A DNA stretch of 64,000 bases. It comes from Neonectria sp. B-13. Its lineage: Eukaryota > Ascomycota > Sordariomycetes > Hypocreales > Nectriaceae. A program made the translations under genes and the position numbers. The stretch lies in contig NOKP01000004.1 of assembly GCA_002682825.1 (NCBI GenBank), positions 1,857,607 through 1,921,606 of the forward strand, written 5' to 3'. Below the pieces are notes generated by a model. It was not told where the DNA came from. It did not search any database and was given only the letters and a program-made list of their open reading frames with translations. Below are positions 1-11,900 of this stretch, one piece after another (the stretch's first letter is position 1; every line of letters begins with the position of its first letter).

Positions 1-657
1 CCTTCGAAGGCCTGCGGGATTGGGGGATGGCCCGGGGTGCAAGCTTCACCAATCACTCACTAGCTTGGAATGGGCCTGACGTGTATGAAATTTGTACTGG
101 TTGAGGATGAAGAAGGGAGAGTGGGCAAGATGTTAGCACCGCTCATTATACCTGCTTACCTTGAGGAGGGACCAATGGCACCTCCTCCTTGCTAGGAGAG
201 GAGATTTCAAGTTTTGTTGCAGCTCATAATACCGGTTAAAATAAGCACGACAGCTTCAGCTAGCTCTCTGGACCTTCCTTGCCGCTATGTCTTCAGCTTG
301 TCGATGAGAGCTCTACATCCCCCCTTTTCCCAACTGCCCAACTGCAGACTCGGCCCCGGGTTACTTAGCAACCAACCTAATCACTGACCGAGTAAGGAAG
401 CTAACTACTAATCTAACTACTAACTTAATAATAGACCTAAGCCCTATAATCAGTCTTAGGATGAGAAGAAGAAAGGGAACTCACATCAAGCCTGCCTCGT
501 CGTGTCTTCTTGTTGCTTTTCTCGTCAGCATGAAAGTTGAAAACTACGTTACATCAAAGCACTAACTTCAATCCTCGGCTCCCAACAAGCTACCATCCGT
601 TTTCTTCAACTGCGTCAATTATCCCTGCCAAGCCTCAGAGCGTGCGTGCTCTGTGCA

Positions 658-720
658 CCTAAAACCCTGACAAGGCCATGTGCCATCATGATCGGCGGGC
701 TAGATGGTCCAGTCTTTGGT
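658..720 (+). pseudogene. Relic of a helicase N-terminus
   Basis: Read from 658, the plus strand encodes 21 codons that include CAIMIGGLDGPVFG. This corresponds to CAVMVGGLDGPVFG near residue 50-65 of the helicase encoded at 3217-6655 on the opposite strand. By eye 15 of the 21 residues are identical, including the preceding KT and RP/KP. The match stops abruptly after 720, and a stop follows about 17 codons later. No other helicase motif (Walker A, DEAA, GDEKQL) was found beside it. It is best explained as a fragment of a second, inverted and decayed copy of the same gene family. The short length leaves some room for chance, but near-exact conservation of GGLDGPVFG makes that unlikely. Confidence 0.6.
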
Positions 721-791
721 AGCACTGCAGCTTCTAGCTGCTCTCGACCACAGCGGCGCTTACTTCCATAATTCAACGACGCCACTGACAA

Positions 792-1071
792 GCTTGGTGA
801 TTGGGTTGTGACTTAGCTACTGGGTACCGACTAACTAAACTGTCGCGTCACTTCTAAGTTCTTCGCGAGCATATCAACTAGACTACCTTGTCTGAACCAA
901 GACCCTCCAGCGTACCAGCTTGCTCACCACACGACAGCCTTTCGCTTCGTACTTTATAGTCTCTGTTCTCGCCCGTCACCATCCATCTCACAACTCAAAG
1001 GCACGACCGTCTGCCACAGCGTCATCCCAAATCTGCGATGTGTATTCTGCCCGCACATGTCTTCCACGACT
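792..1071 (+). repeat. Inverted repeat, left arm
   Basis: This segment matches the reverse complement of 2208-2510 with small indels. The best core (about 892-964) differs at roughly 6 of 73 positions, and four of these are G/C in this arm versus A/T in the other arm. Both arms read a similar peptide (MLTTxQxFAxYFIVS and xDVYSARTxLxRL), so the parent sequence may once have been coding. The pattern fits an old inverted duplication or terminal part of a transposon. No transposase or target-site duplication was identified. Confidence 0.7.
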
Positions 1072-2207
1072 ATTTCGCCACGTCATTCAGGGATGCATTA
1101 ATATGACTTGTACCTGCCGTGTGATGACAGCGAAATGATAGAACACAGGGCTCCGAGAGGCTCGATGATGCGAACCAGTGGGATCTCGGCCATGGCGACG
1201 CGGAGACGTGAAGGAACGATGGTGGTCTGGAAATCGTGGAGCGGTGAGTGAGGAAAACGGCTGAGTAGAAGGTTCATTCCTGAGGTGCCTAACCTAAAGT
1301 CGCTGGCTCATTGGAGTTGTTAAGATGTACCGGAGCTTCGGTTTGGGGTGTCTCTGGCACAGTATAGCCTTGGGCTACCTTCGACCGCAGCAGCTCTCAA
1401 CCTCATCACCGTCCGGGGTCTTGGAGACCCGATTGCAGCTGCTAGCCCTTCAGCCTCTTCCTTCCCGACCTTCTCGGCTCCTGGATGCTTGGTCGCGACC
1501 ATGCCTGAGACTTCCAACGCCGAACCGTACGCCACGTTCAATTCATAGACGGCGAGGTGAGGAAACACTCTTCGCCAGGCAAACGCATGGCTTCAATTCT
1601 CTCTAGTATGCAGAAGTTCCAATGGTGCCACCAAGGGGGGCTCAAGCTATCGAATCACATAAAATAGACAATACTTCAGCTTGTGTGCACACAAAGTGTG
1701 TTTGGGGGACTACACATTTCCCTCCAAAATCCGGCTCCTGTTTTTGCTCTTCGTGATACCTGCTGAAAGACGTCAGGGTTGACGTGAGAATGGTGGGTAC
1801 TGGCACTCAAGGGCTTGGTTTTGTGAAGGCGCTTTCCCTTTCGCCCGCAGCCTCCCTGAGAAGACCACTTCTTCTCTAAGGCCTCTTTTCAATATATCAT
1901 CCCGTCTCCCCGAGCCAACTCGCCGTACCACAAGACGATGTGGCTATCTTGACACTGTACAATGTGATACCAAGCCTCAGCTTCGTGTCCAAGTTCCCTT
2001 GTGGCCAGTTCACACGTGTGGTGGAACCTCTTCTCGGAGCCCGACGCTATCACCAACATTACCTTGAATTCTGACTGATATCCTGTTCAGAGGAAAGTGC
2101 TCAGTTAGAAGGGCTTTGCCTGCATCCTAGCATATGAATTAGGCATGGCACTGGTCCCAAAGCCCCGGCCAGTGACAACCAACAGCAGCGACTTTTCCTC
2201 GCAGACG

Positions 2208-2510
2208 AGTCGTAGAAGATGTGTGCGGGCAGAGTATACATCGCGGGATTGGGATGACGCAGCAGCGGACCGTTGTGTTTTTAGGTTGCGAGATTGATGG
2301 AAACGATGGCGAGAATACAGAGAGACTATAAAGTACCAAGCGAAAGACTGTTGTGTGGTGAGCAAGCTGGTCCGCTGGAAGGTCTTGGTTTAGACAAGGT
2401 ACCTAGTAGCCTGGTTGATGTGCTTGCGAATGGAAGAACTTGGAAGTGACGTAACGGTTTGGGTGACCGATCGACCAAGTAGTAACTGAGTCACAATGCA
2501 ACTATCAAGC
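2208..2510 (-). repeat. Inverted repeat, right arm
   Basis: Reverse-complement partner of 792-1071, separated by about 1.1 kb of unrelated sequence. In the best-aligned core this arm carries more A/T at mismatched sites, a bias expected if C-to-T mutation by RIP acted on duplicated DNA. The sample of mismatches is small, so RIP is an inference. Confidence 0.7.
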
Positions 2511-3216
2511 TTCCGATCTTGCAACTTTGACCAAGATGAACTTACCGAGTTACAACCCGACGCCCAATTGCGAAGTTATCTAGCAACGTGGAAGCTTTTA
2601 CGTTCCGGCCCAACAACCGATCCCCCGAGCTGCCAATGGTGTTGTTGGATTGTTGAAGTAAGAAATCCATGGTTTCCGAAGGGTTTCCCGAGAAAAATAT
2701 CACGGCATCTTGTTGTGCATCAAGATGACCTCCACCTGCCGTGTGTGTGTGATGCCACATTGAGACGGCTAGGACGACGATCCTATATTAATAAGTGAGA
2801 TGGATGTACCCCTCTGTAAATAGTTGATTGCTCTATGGCACTTGATGGGATGTGGTATAGCCTGCCGAACTGCCGAATCGAATTTAGACTGTCCTTTGAG
2901 AAAGTACACCGAATCGATGCCGATCCTCGTTTGATGGATATGTCAACTCATACTCTGACACCTACGGATAGTATTGCGCGCGGCTGCTTCTGAGGTTCTT
3001 GATTGTACGCAGGTCAACATCCACAATAACGGGAATATACACGGGACTAAGATCAACATGACCTTGCACGTGGGATGAATCGTGATACTCAACAAGCAAT
3101 GATCTTCATTTTCTATAGCGCAACTCCCTATCCTTCCTTCACTTGGTCCCCTCGACCTCCTTGCCCTTGACCTCTTTGCCCATGGCCCCCTCGCCCCCCT
3201 CTCCCTTCTCTCTCTT

Positions 3217-6200
3217 TTACTTCTTGCCCTTGACCACGATGGTGATGACTCGGCCGTTCTGGTACAGCGCCGTGTACACATTTCGGAGCATCATGGCCCT
3301 GGTGAAATGCATTTCACCGTCGGCACCCTCCACCAGCATCTTTCCTGCAGCCTTGCCCGCAGCCTTGCGAGGTTTCTTGTCTAGGTCTCCAACGACGTGT
3401 AGGTCACCAAAGATGATCAGCCCACTTCTCTGACGACTGAACATGACGTTCAGGCGACGCTCATCTGTGGTGAAGCCAGGCCCAGACCACCTCGTCGTTC
3501 CCATGATGACGGCAGATATATCACCCTCTTGTCCCTGAATCGCATCAATGGTAGACGCGGGCCGTATAGCATCGAGAACTGCATACTTTGGAATCATTCG
3601 CATTTCGGTGATGGTGTCAACCATGGCTTTGTACGGGGTGAGGATGATAATCTTGGCGGGGTCGACCTGCTGAGACTTGACAAAATCGCAAAGGAAGTCG
3701 AGGGCGATTTTGACCTGGTCCGGGTTCTGCTTCGAGTGAGTTACAGGGTTCTTGAAGCAAAATGTTCCCTCGCAGTGGACCAACAAAGGCTGGAGGTGTC
3801 CCGGGGTAGCTGGAGTCACGTTCGGGTAGTTCCTGATGATGTATGACTCTAACTCTCGGCCAATACTATGTTGGGGGAGATCGATGTTGGTTCCTGGGCC
3901 GTAATTGAGTGGCAGATTATTGTAGACCTCACGGTGGCAGATCTCGAACTGTCCAACAGCTATGCGAAGTTGGGTGTGTAGGCGGTAGACTGGCCATCCT
4001 ATGGCTTTGATGAATTCTAACGGCGAGATCTTGCCATCACGGCCTAGTCGGTTTATGAAATTACCCAGTGAATCTCTCTCGTTGAGGGTCACAACCACAG
4101 GAACCAGTTGCTTCTCGTCACCAGCAAGCAGGCATGGGAGTATGGTATTGCCCCAGACACAGTATAAGTCAGGGCGACTGATGTTGGCGGCCTCATCAAC
4201 GGCGATACCACGGGCGATCTCGTTCTTCCATCGGCTGATGGTCTCCTGGCGGGCAGCGAGGGCGGGGGTTGCGCAGAGAATGTCTGCGGATTGCACAATA
4301 GCATTGAGTAGACTTTGTAACTCGTCCATGGTAGCTGGCCGGCTATCCACATATCGGTCCCAGGAGATTTGCCCAGCAGCCACAGCTCTGAGACAGTCTA
4401 GTTGTGGCCTGTTGGCGATATCCTCACGGAGCTTGTGTAGTGCAGTGCTGTCGTCAGGATGGAGCTCCGGGACGCCGGGAGAGCCAAGGCAAACAAGGAG
4501 CCAGTAAGCCACCGATCGGCGCAGCTTCCACTTCGATGAGTTTCCGAAAGCCTTGCAAGGTGCTGCAGTATCACCAGCGTGTGGGTTCTTGAGTAACTCT
4601 TGGAACGCTTGGTACTCGTCATCCTCCCTGAATGCGCGAACGACAAGCATGCGGCGGCACCGTTGGCCCAGCTCTTTCCCCTCGTTGAACCGGTCGGTGA
4701 CACTGGCGGTGATAAGATCGAGGCGTTCAGCGAAATTGTCAATGGCAACATGGCTTGGGGCGCTAGCAAAGACCTCGCCGACGCTGGCTCGCATTCCGAG
4801 CGTTGCCAGAGCCAACGCAGTCGTTTTGCCAAACCCGGGGCCCTAGAGAGGACCAGTTAGCGATGTGGTGCATCAGGCACGAGGTAGTCTACTTACAGCA
4901 GTGATGACGCCCAGTCCGAGTGGTCTATTGGTCAGGTACTGGCGAAAGCGAGAACGATCCTCGGGCAATGCCTCATACATGAGGGCGTTGACGAACTCCT
5001 GGTTTCTGATATCAAGGAGGTTCACGATGGGGAGGGACTCGACTGCCATGGGCTTCTTGTCATCTAGGCGCAGTCGTTCCATGCCACTCACGATATCATC
5101 CTGGTCCTGACAACCATGACGCAAGGTGTTCCAGAAGCCTCGTCCGCGCAAGAGGTCCCGGTGTAAGCTCATGCGAACCTGGACTCGATGGGGAACTGGG
5201 TCTTTGTCCTTGAATCCGAAAGCGGCAGGGTTGGAGGGGCTGGCTCCGACTTCGAACTGGCAGACTGCTGCTACCTTCCTCTGGGGCTCGAAAAGCTGCA
5301 AGTCAAATGCGAGGCCAACGCAATTCCATTGCTCCTCATCGCCCGCTAGTGCGGCATTGGCCGTTGAGCGATCGCCGAAAGTGCACACTGGGACAACAGT
5401 CATCAAGGTGGGGGTGCGAACCAAGAGAACCAGGTCATTCTTCTTGACAGGATGCGCGCTTGACAGAATAGAAACGGTCTCTGGGTGCTCGACGATCATA
5501 GAAGACCAGCTATGGCTTGGTTCCTCCTTCGGGTTGTTGTAGATGTCAATCTTCAAAGGAATGTCCTTGGTAAGACGACGCCAGGCAGCATCGTGGCGAT
5601 CTCGGAACTCCTGCGTCAATGGTATGATGGCGTAGTACATGGGGGACTGACCAATACCCGTGGGCTTTGGCACAAAGTATCCTCGGAATTGGTACTCCCT
5701 GATGTTCGCGGTTGCCTCGTGGAGCCACATGATGTCCTGGACCTGAGACTGAGTCACTGCTGTGACGTGGGAGTTATCATCGTCGAATCCCCAGGCTGGC
5801 TGGAACTGCTGGCCCTTGTTCTCGAGCAGTTGCTTAAGGTATCTGTTCTCGTCCTAGGAGTGTACAGTACCGTATGGGTACGATAACGGTATGGGGTGCT
5901 TCCCGTCATCCCATCCAACGCCCAGGGCATTGGCAGGGGTGTTCACGACAAAGGTGAAACTGCGCTGCTCAATAATGTCAAGCAGAGTATTGCCACCAAC
6001 GATGGGGGCAGAAGCAGGCTGTCGGAGCCATTTCTCGCAAGGATGCCCAAAATTGGCAAAAGGCATGCCGAAACCGTCGACTTGGACTTGAGCGCCTTCC
6101 TCGAGATGGACTTCGAGTACTGACATCGCCTTCTTGGCGTTGGGAAATCGATCATAGAGAGCAGGGTCGAGAGCATTTGCCGTAGATGTGAAGGCATCGC

Positions 6201-6655
6201 GAGGGAACTTGACCAGCATGCGCATGAAGTTGGCAGTCATGATTTGCCCATTCGCGTTGCGGTTTACTGCGATGGAGGTATCAGTATGAGAAGGTTGAAA
6301 AATACAAGAGACGGAGAGACTTACCCTCATGGCATATGCCGAATCCATCATCCGCATTTGATGGGCCAAGGGGGAAGTCCATGCTGAAGCCAACCCAGGC
6401 ATTGGCATCGACCGGTCTGTAGCACAAGATGCTTGTGTCGATCGTGTCGAGCATGCCAAGAGCCTTGCCACCAAACACAGGGCCATCCAAGCCACCAACC
6501 ATTACAGCGCATGGCTTCCAGAAGGTTTTCAGGGACGCGGGGGCGGGAGCTGAAGCAGAGGTAGAGGCGGTAGCTGACGCGGGAGCGGGCTGATGGCTCT
6601 TGTTGCTGGTCGCGTTCTTGCCAGAGGCCTTTTTCTTTCCTGTTTGTTGAGACAT
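3217..6655 (-). CDS. Superfamily 1 (Upf1/Dna2-like) helicase with in-frame amber codon
   Basis: Probable ATP-dependent nucleic-acid helicase of the AAA_11/AAA_12 type. Exons on the minus strand: 6655-6325, 6266-4897 and 4842-3217; introns 6267-6324 and 4843-4896 have GTAAGT donors. Motifs in order: Walker A GPGFGKT directly after the second intron (codon 568 onward), motif II DEAA, motif III LAGDEKQL, motif V DAIQGQEGD, motif VI RRLNVMFSRQRSG followed by LIIFGD. The N-terminus is Lys/Ala-rich, then has a conserved-looking CAVMVGGLDGPVFG. The second exon contains a TAG at 5854-5856 (codon 248), and the same frame continues on both sides. Either this is a nonsense mutation (CAG to TAG would be one C-to-T change), readthrough, or a 66-bp in-phase intron with a poor GTTGGA donor ending at CCTAG. 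About 1,107 residues if the amber is bypassed. No close named orthologue is recognised. Confidence 0.85.
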
Positions 6656-8951
6656 GGGTGCTTTTTGTAATGCTCGTCTCTACAGAGTACGAAGCAAAAA
6701 AGTGACCCAAGGTCTCTGGCTGATCAAGTCAGACACACCACCAAATCCTCCACGACCACCAACAACGGGAGTCCTCGTTCGGGTCTGTATCCAAACGGCT
6801 AGGCCGAAGATATTGCCCGCCTCCGAGGAGTTCGGGCTGTCAGAACACCGAAGATTCGTCCCACCCCTATAAACACAAAGAGACAATATCGGAACACCGG
6901 AAAGCCGGGAAAAGATCTGAACACTGAGGGGATACCGTCACTGCAAGCAGTCACGTTTCGCGCAAAGAGTAGATTGTTGAGAGGAAGAAGAAGAAAATTT
7001 TTCATCGCACGCGGAACCTTTTTTTTTGTAGCTGCGGGAAGAAATTCCGTTGGTTTGCCAGCTGTCATCGGCTGTCTATTGTTCCTATTGATTGGCGACA
7101 TGCCAGCGGCTTTCGTAGGTTCTTTGGTCAATACAGCAAGTGAGTCATCTTTATTATCCTATGAGTTGGCTTGTATTATCTGATACAAGGGCTTGATACG
7201 TCCGTCATGAGGAAACGAGTGGCATGGCGGTTCCGAATCACGAATAATAGGTAGATGCACGATGGCCGTTTGCCAGCTCGGAATCTCAAGCACAGGGAAG
7301 GCATGGATTCCTCAGCAAGGTTTAAGAGTTTTGTGGTACTATTCGATGCTGTCTGTTCATATAAATCCAGTCTATAACTTGATAGAGACCTTAATCCAAA
7401 ATATGGTGTTGATCGCAGACAATGGTCGTCGTCCGATTTTGTTGCGGCTCAGGCGTGAGTCAGTGGAACCACGTGGGAGACTCGATCTTGATTAACACTG
7501 TTTGCCCAGCAGCTCTACCCTCACCAACACATCACCGTACGGCTAATGCTAAACCTGGGTCCGTAGCAACCATGTTCATCAAGACTGACAGAACTGTATT
7601 CATTGGAATCCCTGGAAACACATCTACCAAAATTGTCCGAGCAGTAAGTTATCCGTCAGGACTGTAACAACTGCCTCTATCAGGATCTTCAGTGCCGTAA
7701 CTTACCTGTTCGTGCAATCGTTTCAAGACAAGGGGCCGCTTTTGACGCAAGGCTTTAATGTGTACACTAACCCCTTGTCATTTTGAGGTTGGGTTACTTA
7801 GCCCCGTCGCTTGCAGATCACCCCAACCGAGTATCTCATGCCTCTAGTCATGTCCACGAAATAGCATCAGTTGCTCAGTAGAAACATCCGCTGCGATGAG
7901 CTTATCGATGGAGGTGTTCGTGACTTGACAGTAGTTAACTTGTGAACTCAATCTAAGATATTGTCCGTGGTGACGTTAGGTGATGATGATCGAGGCCATG
8001 TGTGACTTTCGCGTTCCAGGGGTACCAGAGGCAAGTTCGGCCTAGGCCGAGATGGAGATGGAGATCGGCGAAGCCCTGTTGAAAACGAACATGGTCACCC
8101 TCTTACGCAAGTTCAAGGCATGCATCTATTTGGTAGAAACGCCCAGAAGGGGCCAAGCATGGGCAGTGACAGTAGAGAGCGGCCTAACAACTGTCAAGTG
8201 GTGAGCGAGGAAGAAGATGAGCTGAGAGGATCAAAGAGAATGATGAGCGAGGGAAGAATGAGTCGTCAAGCAAGTGACTACTTGAGTGATAGATGGAAAT
8301 AATAGTGATTTCACCAAGAGATGGAAGAACAGTAATTCAGCAAAGTACTGACTGCCCTTACCTACATACCTACCTGCTACTAGTAGGGACAGCAGTCGAC
8401 TGCATTGGTACGTAAATGAATAAAGGATCCAGTTATTAGGATGAAGTATTAGGGCAGAAACCGGGCATCGACTCCTAGATTAAGCGCAATACCCATATCG
8501 AAAATCCGAATTTGGATTTGTACATGCGAGCTTCCCACTGTTGAAGGATGCTAAGGTACTTATGTACTTTATTCTACTAGTACGCACCCGGTACGTCACG
8601 GACAGCGCCAAGCCAAAGGCGCTAAAAATACAGGGGTGGATGTGCGTTCCCCGAGCAACTGCGACCGACCGGATTCTGTGGGGAGGCAAGCACTCCAAAC
8701 TCGCAAACTACCTGAGGTATCGCCGTCTTTGCTTCATCCTCTTCTACATGTTTGAAGAAATCGCGGTAATTCTGGCGACGTGCAGAGAACACTCCTCATC
8801 GCGTCCCCTTCACTGCGACTTTAATTCCCAACTCTTTTCCGCACGACACGCTCATTCTGCGCTCGCCTCTCTCAAAAACATCGCTGGATTCTAACACATC
8901 AAAACACCACACCTCACATCGCGTCCACCACGCGTCGATCCCCGAACCAAC
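6656..8951. promoter_or_regulatory. Divergent intergenic region between helicase and CYK3-like gene
   Basis: About 2.3 kb between two divergently transcribed genes. Only short ORFs without recognisable content were seen (for example 6974-7183 and 8541-8894). The region must hold both promoters, but I could not place specific elements. Pyrimidine-rich sequence precedes the CYK3-like ATG. Confidence 0.4.
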
Positions 8952-11900
8952 ATGGCTCCTTCGCCAGCAGCCGCTCCTTTACGTTTCCCATGCTGGGTAC
9001 GAGCAGTCTACTCATTCTCAGGAGAGGTATGTCCGATGGAAAAGAAACGCTCATGGCAAGACCAACGCCCATGGCGAAACCAACGCCCATGGCGGAACCA
9101 GCACCTATGGCAAGACCAACGCCCATGAGGCAACCCAGCTAACAGGACGTGATAGGGGCGCAAAGACCTGGGTTTCATCGAGCAGGATTTAATAGAGTGC
9201 CTGAACGCTGGCGACGGATCATGGTGGGTGGGCAGACTGTATCGAGACCGAAGGACGGTCGGTTCGTTTCCGTCCAACTTTGTCGAAGTTCTCCCCCCAG
9301 ATTTCCGACCGACGACGAAATCCGCGAGTCCGATTGCACCAAAGCCCAGTACTGCCCCGACTAAAACCAAGACGTTTCGAAAGCCCTTTGAGGCATACGC
9401 TAAAGCCCCCCATTACACCACCGCAAAGCAGCCTGAGGTGTTGCGAGAGACGCCCAAGTCCCGACAACGGCAAGACTCGAGCGCCTCCTACGCCCGAAGC
9501 ACCCATGAGGTTCAAAGAACTCCTTCACCAGCCCCACCACACAACTATGGTGCAAGGGGCCCATCTCCGGCTCCATCTCATGGCCATGGCTCAAGGGCTC
9601 CGTCTCCGGCCCCTCATGGATATAGCTCAAGAGCTCCTTCACCCGCTCCACCTCTTGGCTACAGCGCAAGGGCTCCATCTCCGGCACCACCCCACGGTTA
9701 TGTCTCAAGAGCTCCATCACCTTCTCCGCCTCATAGCTACAGTGCGAGGGCTCCTTCGCCAGCTCCACCCCGTGGTTACAGCGCAAGAGCTCCTTCACCA
9801 GCTCCGCCCCATAGTTACGGCGCAAGGGGTCCTTCACCTGCTCCACCTCACCACTATATTGCCAGAGGTCCCTCGCCTGCCCCTTCATTCCGCCCTCAGA
9901 GCTACCGCGGTAGCCAAGAGAGACAGAACTCCCCTCCTCCACCAGCGCCGCCGCCGCATAGGCATGTCACGCGAACGGGATCCAATGACTTGCGTCGTGG
10001 ATCCAATGACTTGCATCGTGGATCCATGGACCTCGTTCGTTATGGATCCAGCGACTTGCATCGTGGTTCCATGGACCTTGTTCGCCAGGGATCCAACGCT
10101 TCATACCGCTACGACGTTTCCAGACAAAACTCTCACAACTCCTACAGACCTCCTAATCCTCCAGTAAGGCACGATTCACGAGCGTCATTTGACGACAGGA
10201 ATTACGTCCCGTACACTCCCGGTGCGGTGTCACCAGCTCCACCATCCCCAGCTGGAGGAATGACGCCTTCGCCACTAAGGGAAGCGATGGACGGCGTCAT
10301 GGAGCAACTAGGTCAGTTGGGAAATCTAAGTAGCTCTCGACGTATCGAGTCCCCAGAGCCGGTCGACCCTTGGTCGCCAGAGTCCTTCGACATGGTGTCT
10401 CGTGGATCACAGCGAAAACCCCAAGAACGATCAAGGCCGAGAACCTCATTGGGTATAGCACATCCAGATGAAGGCTACGAGACTTGGAGTGGCGAGTCTT
10501 CCCAAGAGGTGTCTTACCAAAGCGGCTCTCGTGGTGACGATAAGTTGAGTAGCTATGTCGACCGCATGGAGAAGCGAATTCAAAAAATGCATCACAATAA
10601 CTCCAAGGTCGACGACGACAACCCTCCACCTCCACCCCCAAAGAACATGCCACAGGAACGCCCCAAATCCTCGATGGGAGGGTCAGTCACGTCCGGACGA
10701 AAGTTGCGATCTCGAAAGTCAGCTTACGAGATCGGCCGGGGAATCGCCCGGACATACACCACCAAAACCAATGCCACCAATTCGTCGTCTGGAAATCAAA
10801 GCAACACCAGCTCGTCCACCCAAAGCAGCGCCCGAACTTTGTGGAGCGGTGCTTCGGCAAGTGCATTTAGTTCGACCAGCGCCGGAAGCCTCGCTAGAAA
10901 CGGGAAACGTGCTCAGAGCGCCCTGGGTATCCGAGACGCCGACGCGGATAGACCAGAGACGCCTTTCACCGGTGTCACTTACCACAGCAGCCATGCTAGC
11001 AATGCCAATACTACTCGACCACAAACTCAGGCTGGGTTCCACGAAGATTTGTCGGCGGGATTAGGAGGTCTTGTGCATATGGGAGGTCTGGTACAGCCGA
11101 AGCCTGCTAAAAGGAACATCTTCCGAAAGATTTTGGACACCGCGAAGACCGGCGTCGCTAGTAGCCGAGGTGGTCTCGTGTCCGGTGGTCTTACTGGTTC
11201 CGAGTCGACAAGCAGATCGCCCTTCGCACGATCGCTACCGCAGGGGTCATCACCCGCAGTCAGCAAGAGCAAACCAAACTACGGGCGGGACGCTGCAGCT
11301 GATATGGGCCTCGGCGGGGGTGTGGACTGGATTCAGGTTCGACGCGACATTAATCGATCAAATTCGATCAGCAAGAACGAGCAGATTGAGCGACGCGAGC
11401 GATGCCAAATGATGGACCACCCTGCGCTAAACCCTGTTGATGAGCTCTACCAAGCTGTCGAGGGAGATGAGGGTGCGGACGGAGAACCGGTAGAGGAGCC
11501 CATCAACTACCACGCCATCAGCCTCACTCAAGTGGACAAGAATTCCCGATTCATCAGCGGTCTCCCGAGCACAACGACTGCTGTCAGTCTGGCCACCACG
11601 TATGTGTGTCGCCCATTCCGAAGCGATGTGCAACGCCTGCGAGCCATCTTCACCTGGGTTTCCGAGAGAATCTGTTGGGAGGAAGACTTTGAGGGAGAAA
11701 TTGACACGCGACGGGTGATTTCTTCCAAGAGAGGTTGTGCTGAGGAGTACGCGGTGCTGGTATCGGAGATGTGTACTGCGGTCGGTATTCATTGCGAGAT
11801 CGTACGAGGCTATCTCAAATCACCTGGCGAGGTTCCTGAGATCAACAGTATGCCCCGGCCGAACCATTGGTGGAATGCAGTCGTGGTGGACAACGAATGG

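Larger units (their letters stand above)
1..3216. other. Gene-poor left flank with eroded repeats
   Basis: No intact gene could be supported here. The stretch holds a helicase N-terminal relic (658-720), two arms of an inverted repeat (792-1071 and 2208-2510) and a spacer of about 1.1 kb between them whose short ORFs on both strands (for example 1320-1606) match no family I recognise. It lies 3' of the minus-strand helicase gene. The mixture of a gene fragment and a diverged inverted repeat suggests old duplicated or mobile DNA that has decayed. Confidence 0.6.

Noticed and set aside
5838..5856. A 17-bp intron (GTACTG to CCTAG) to remove the amber codon of the helicase
   Set aside because: Far below the minimum intron size and it breaks the reading frame.
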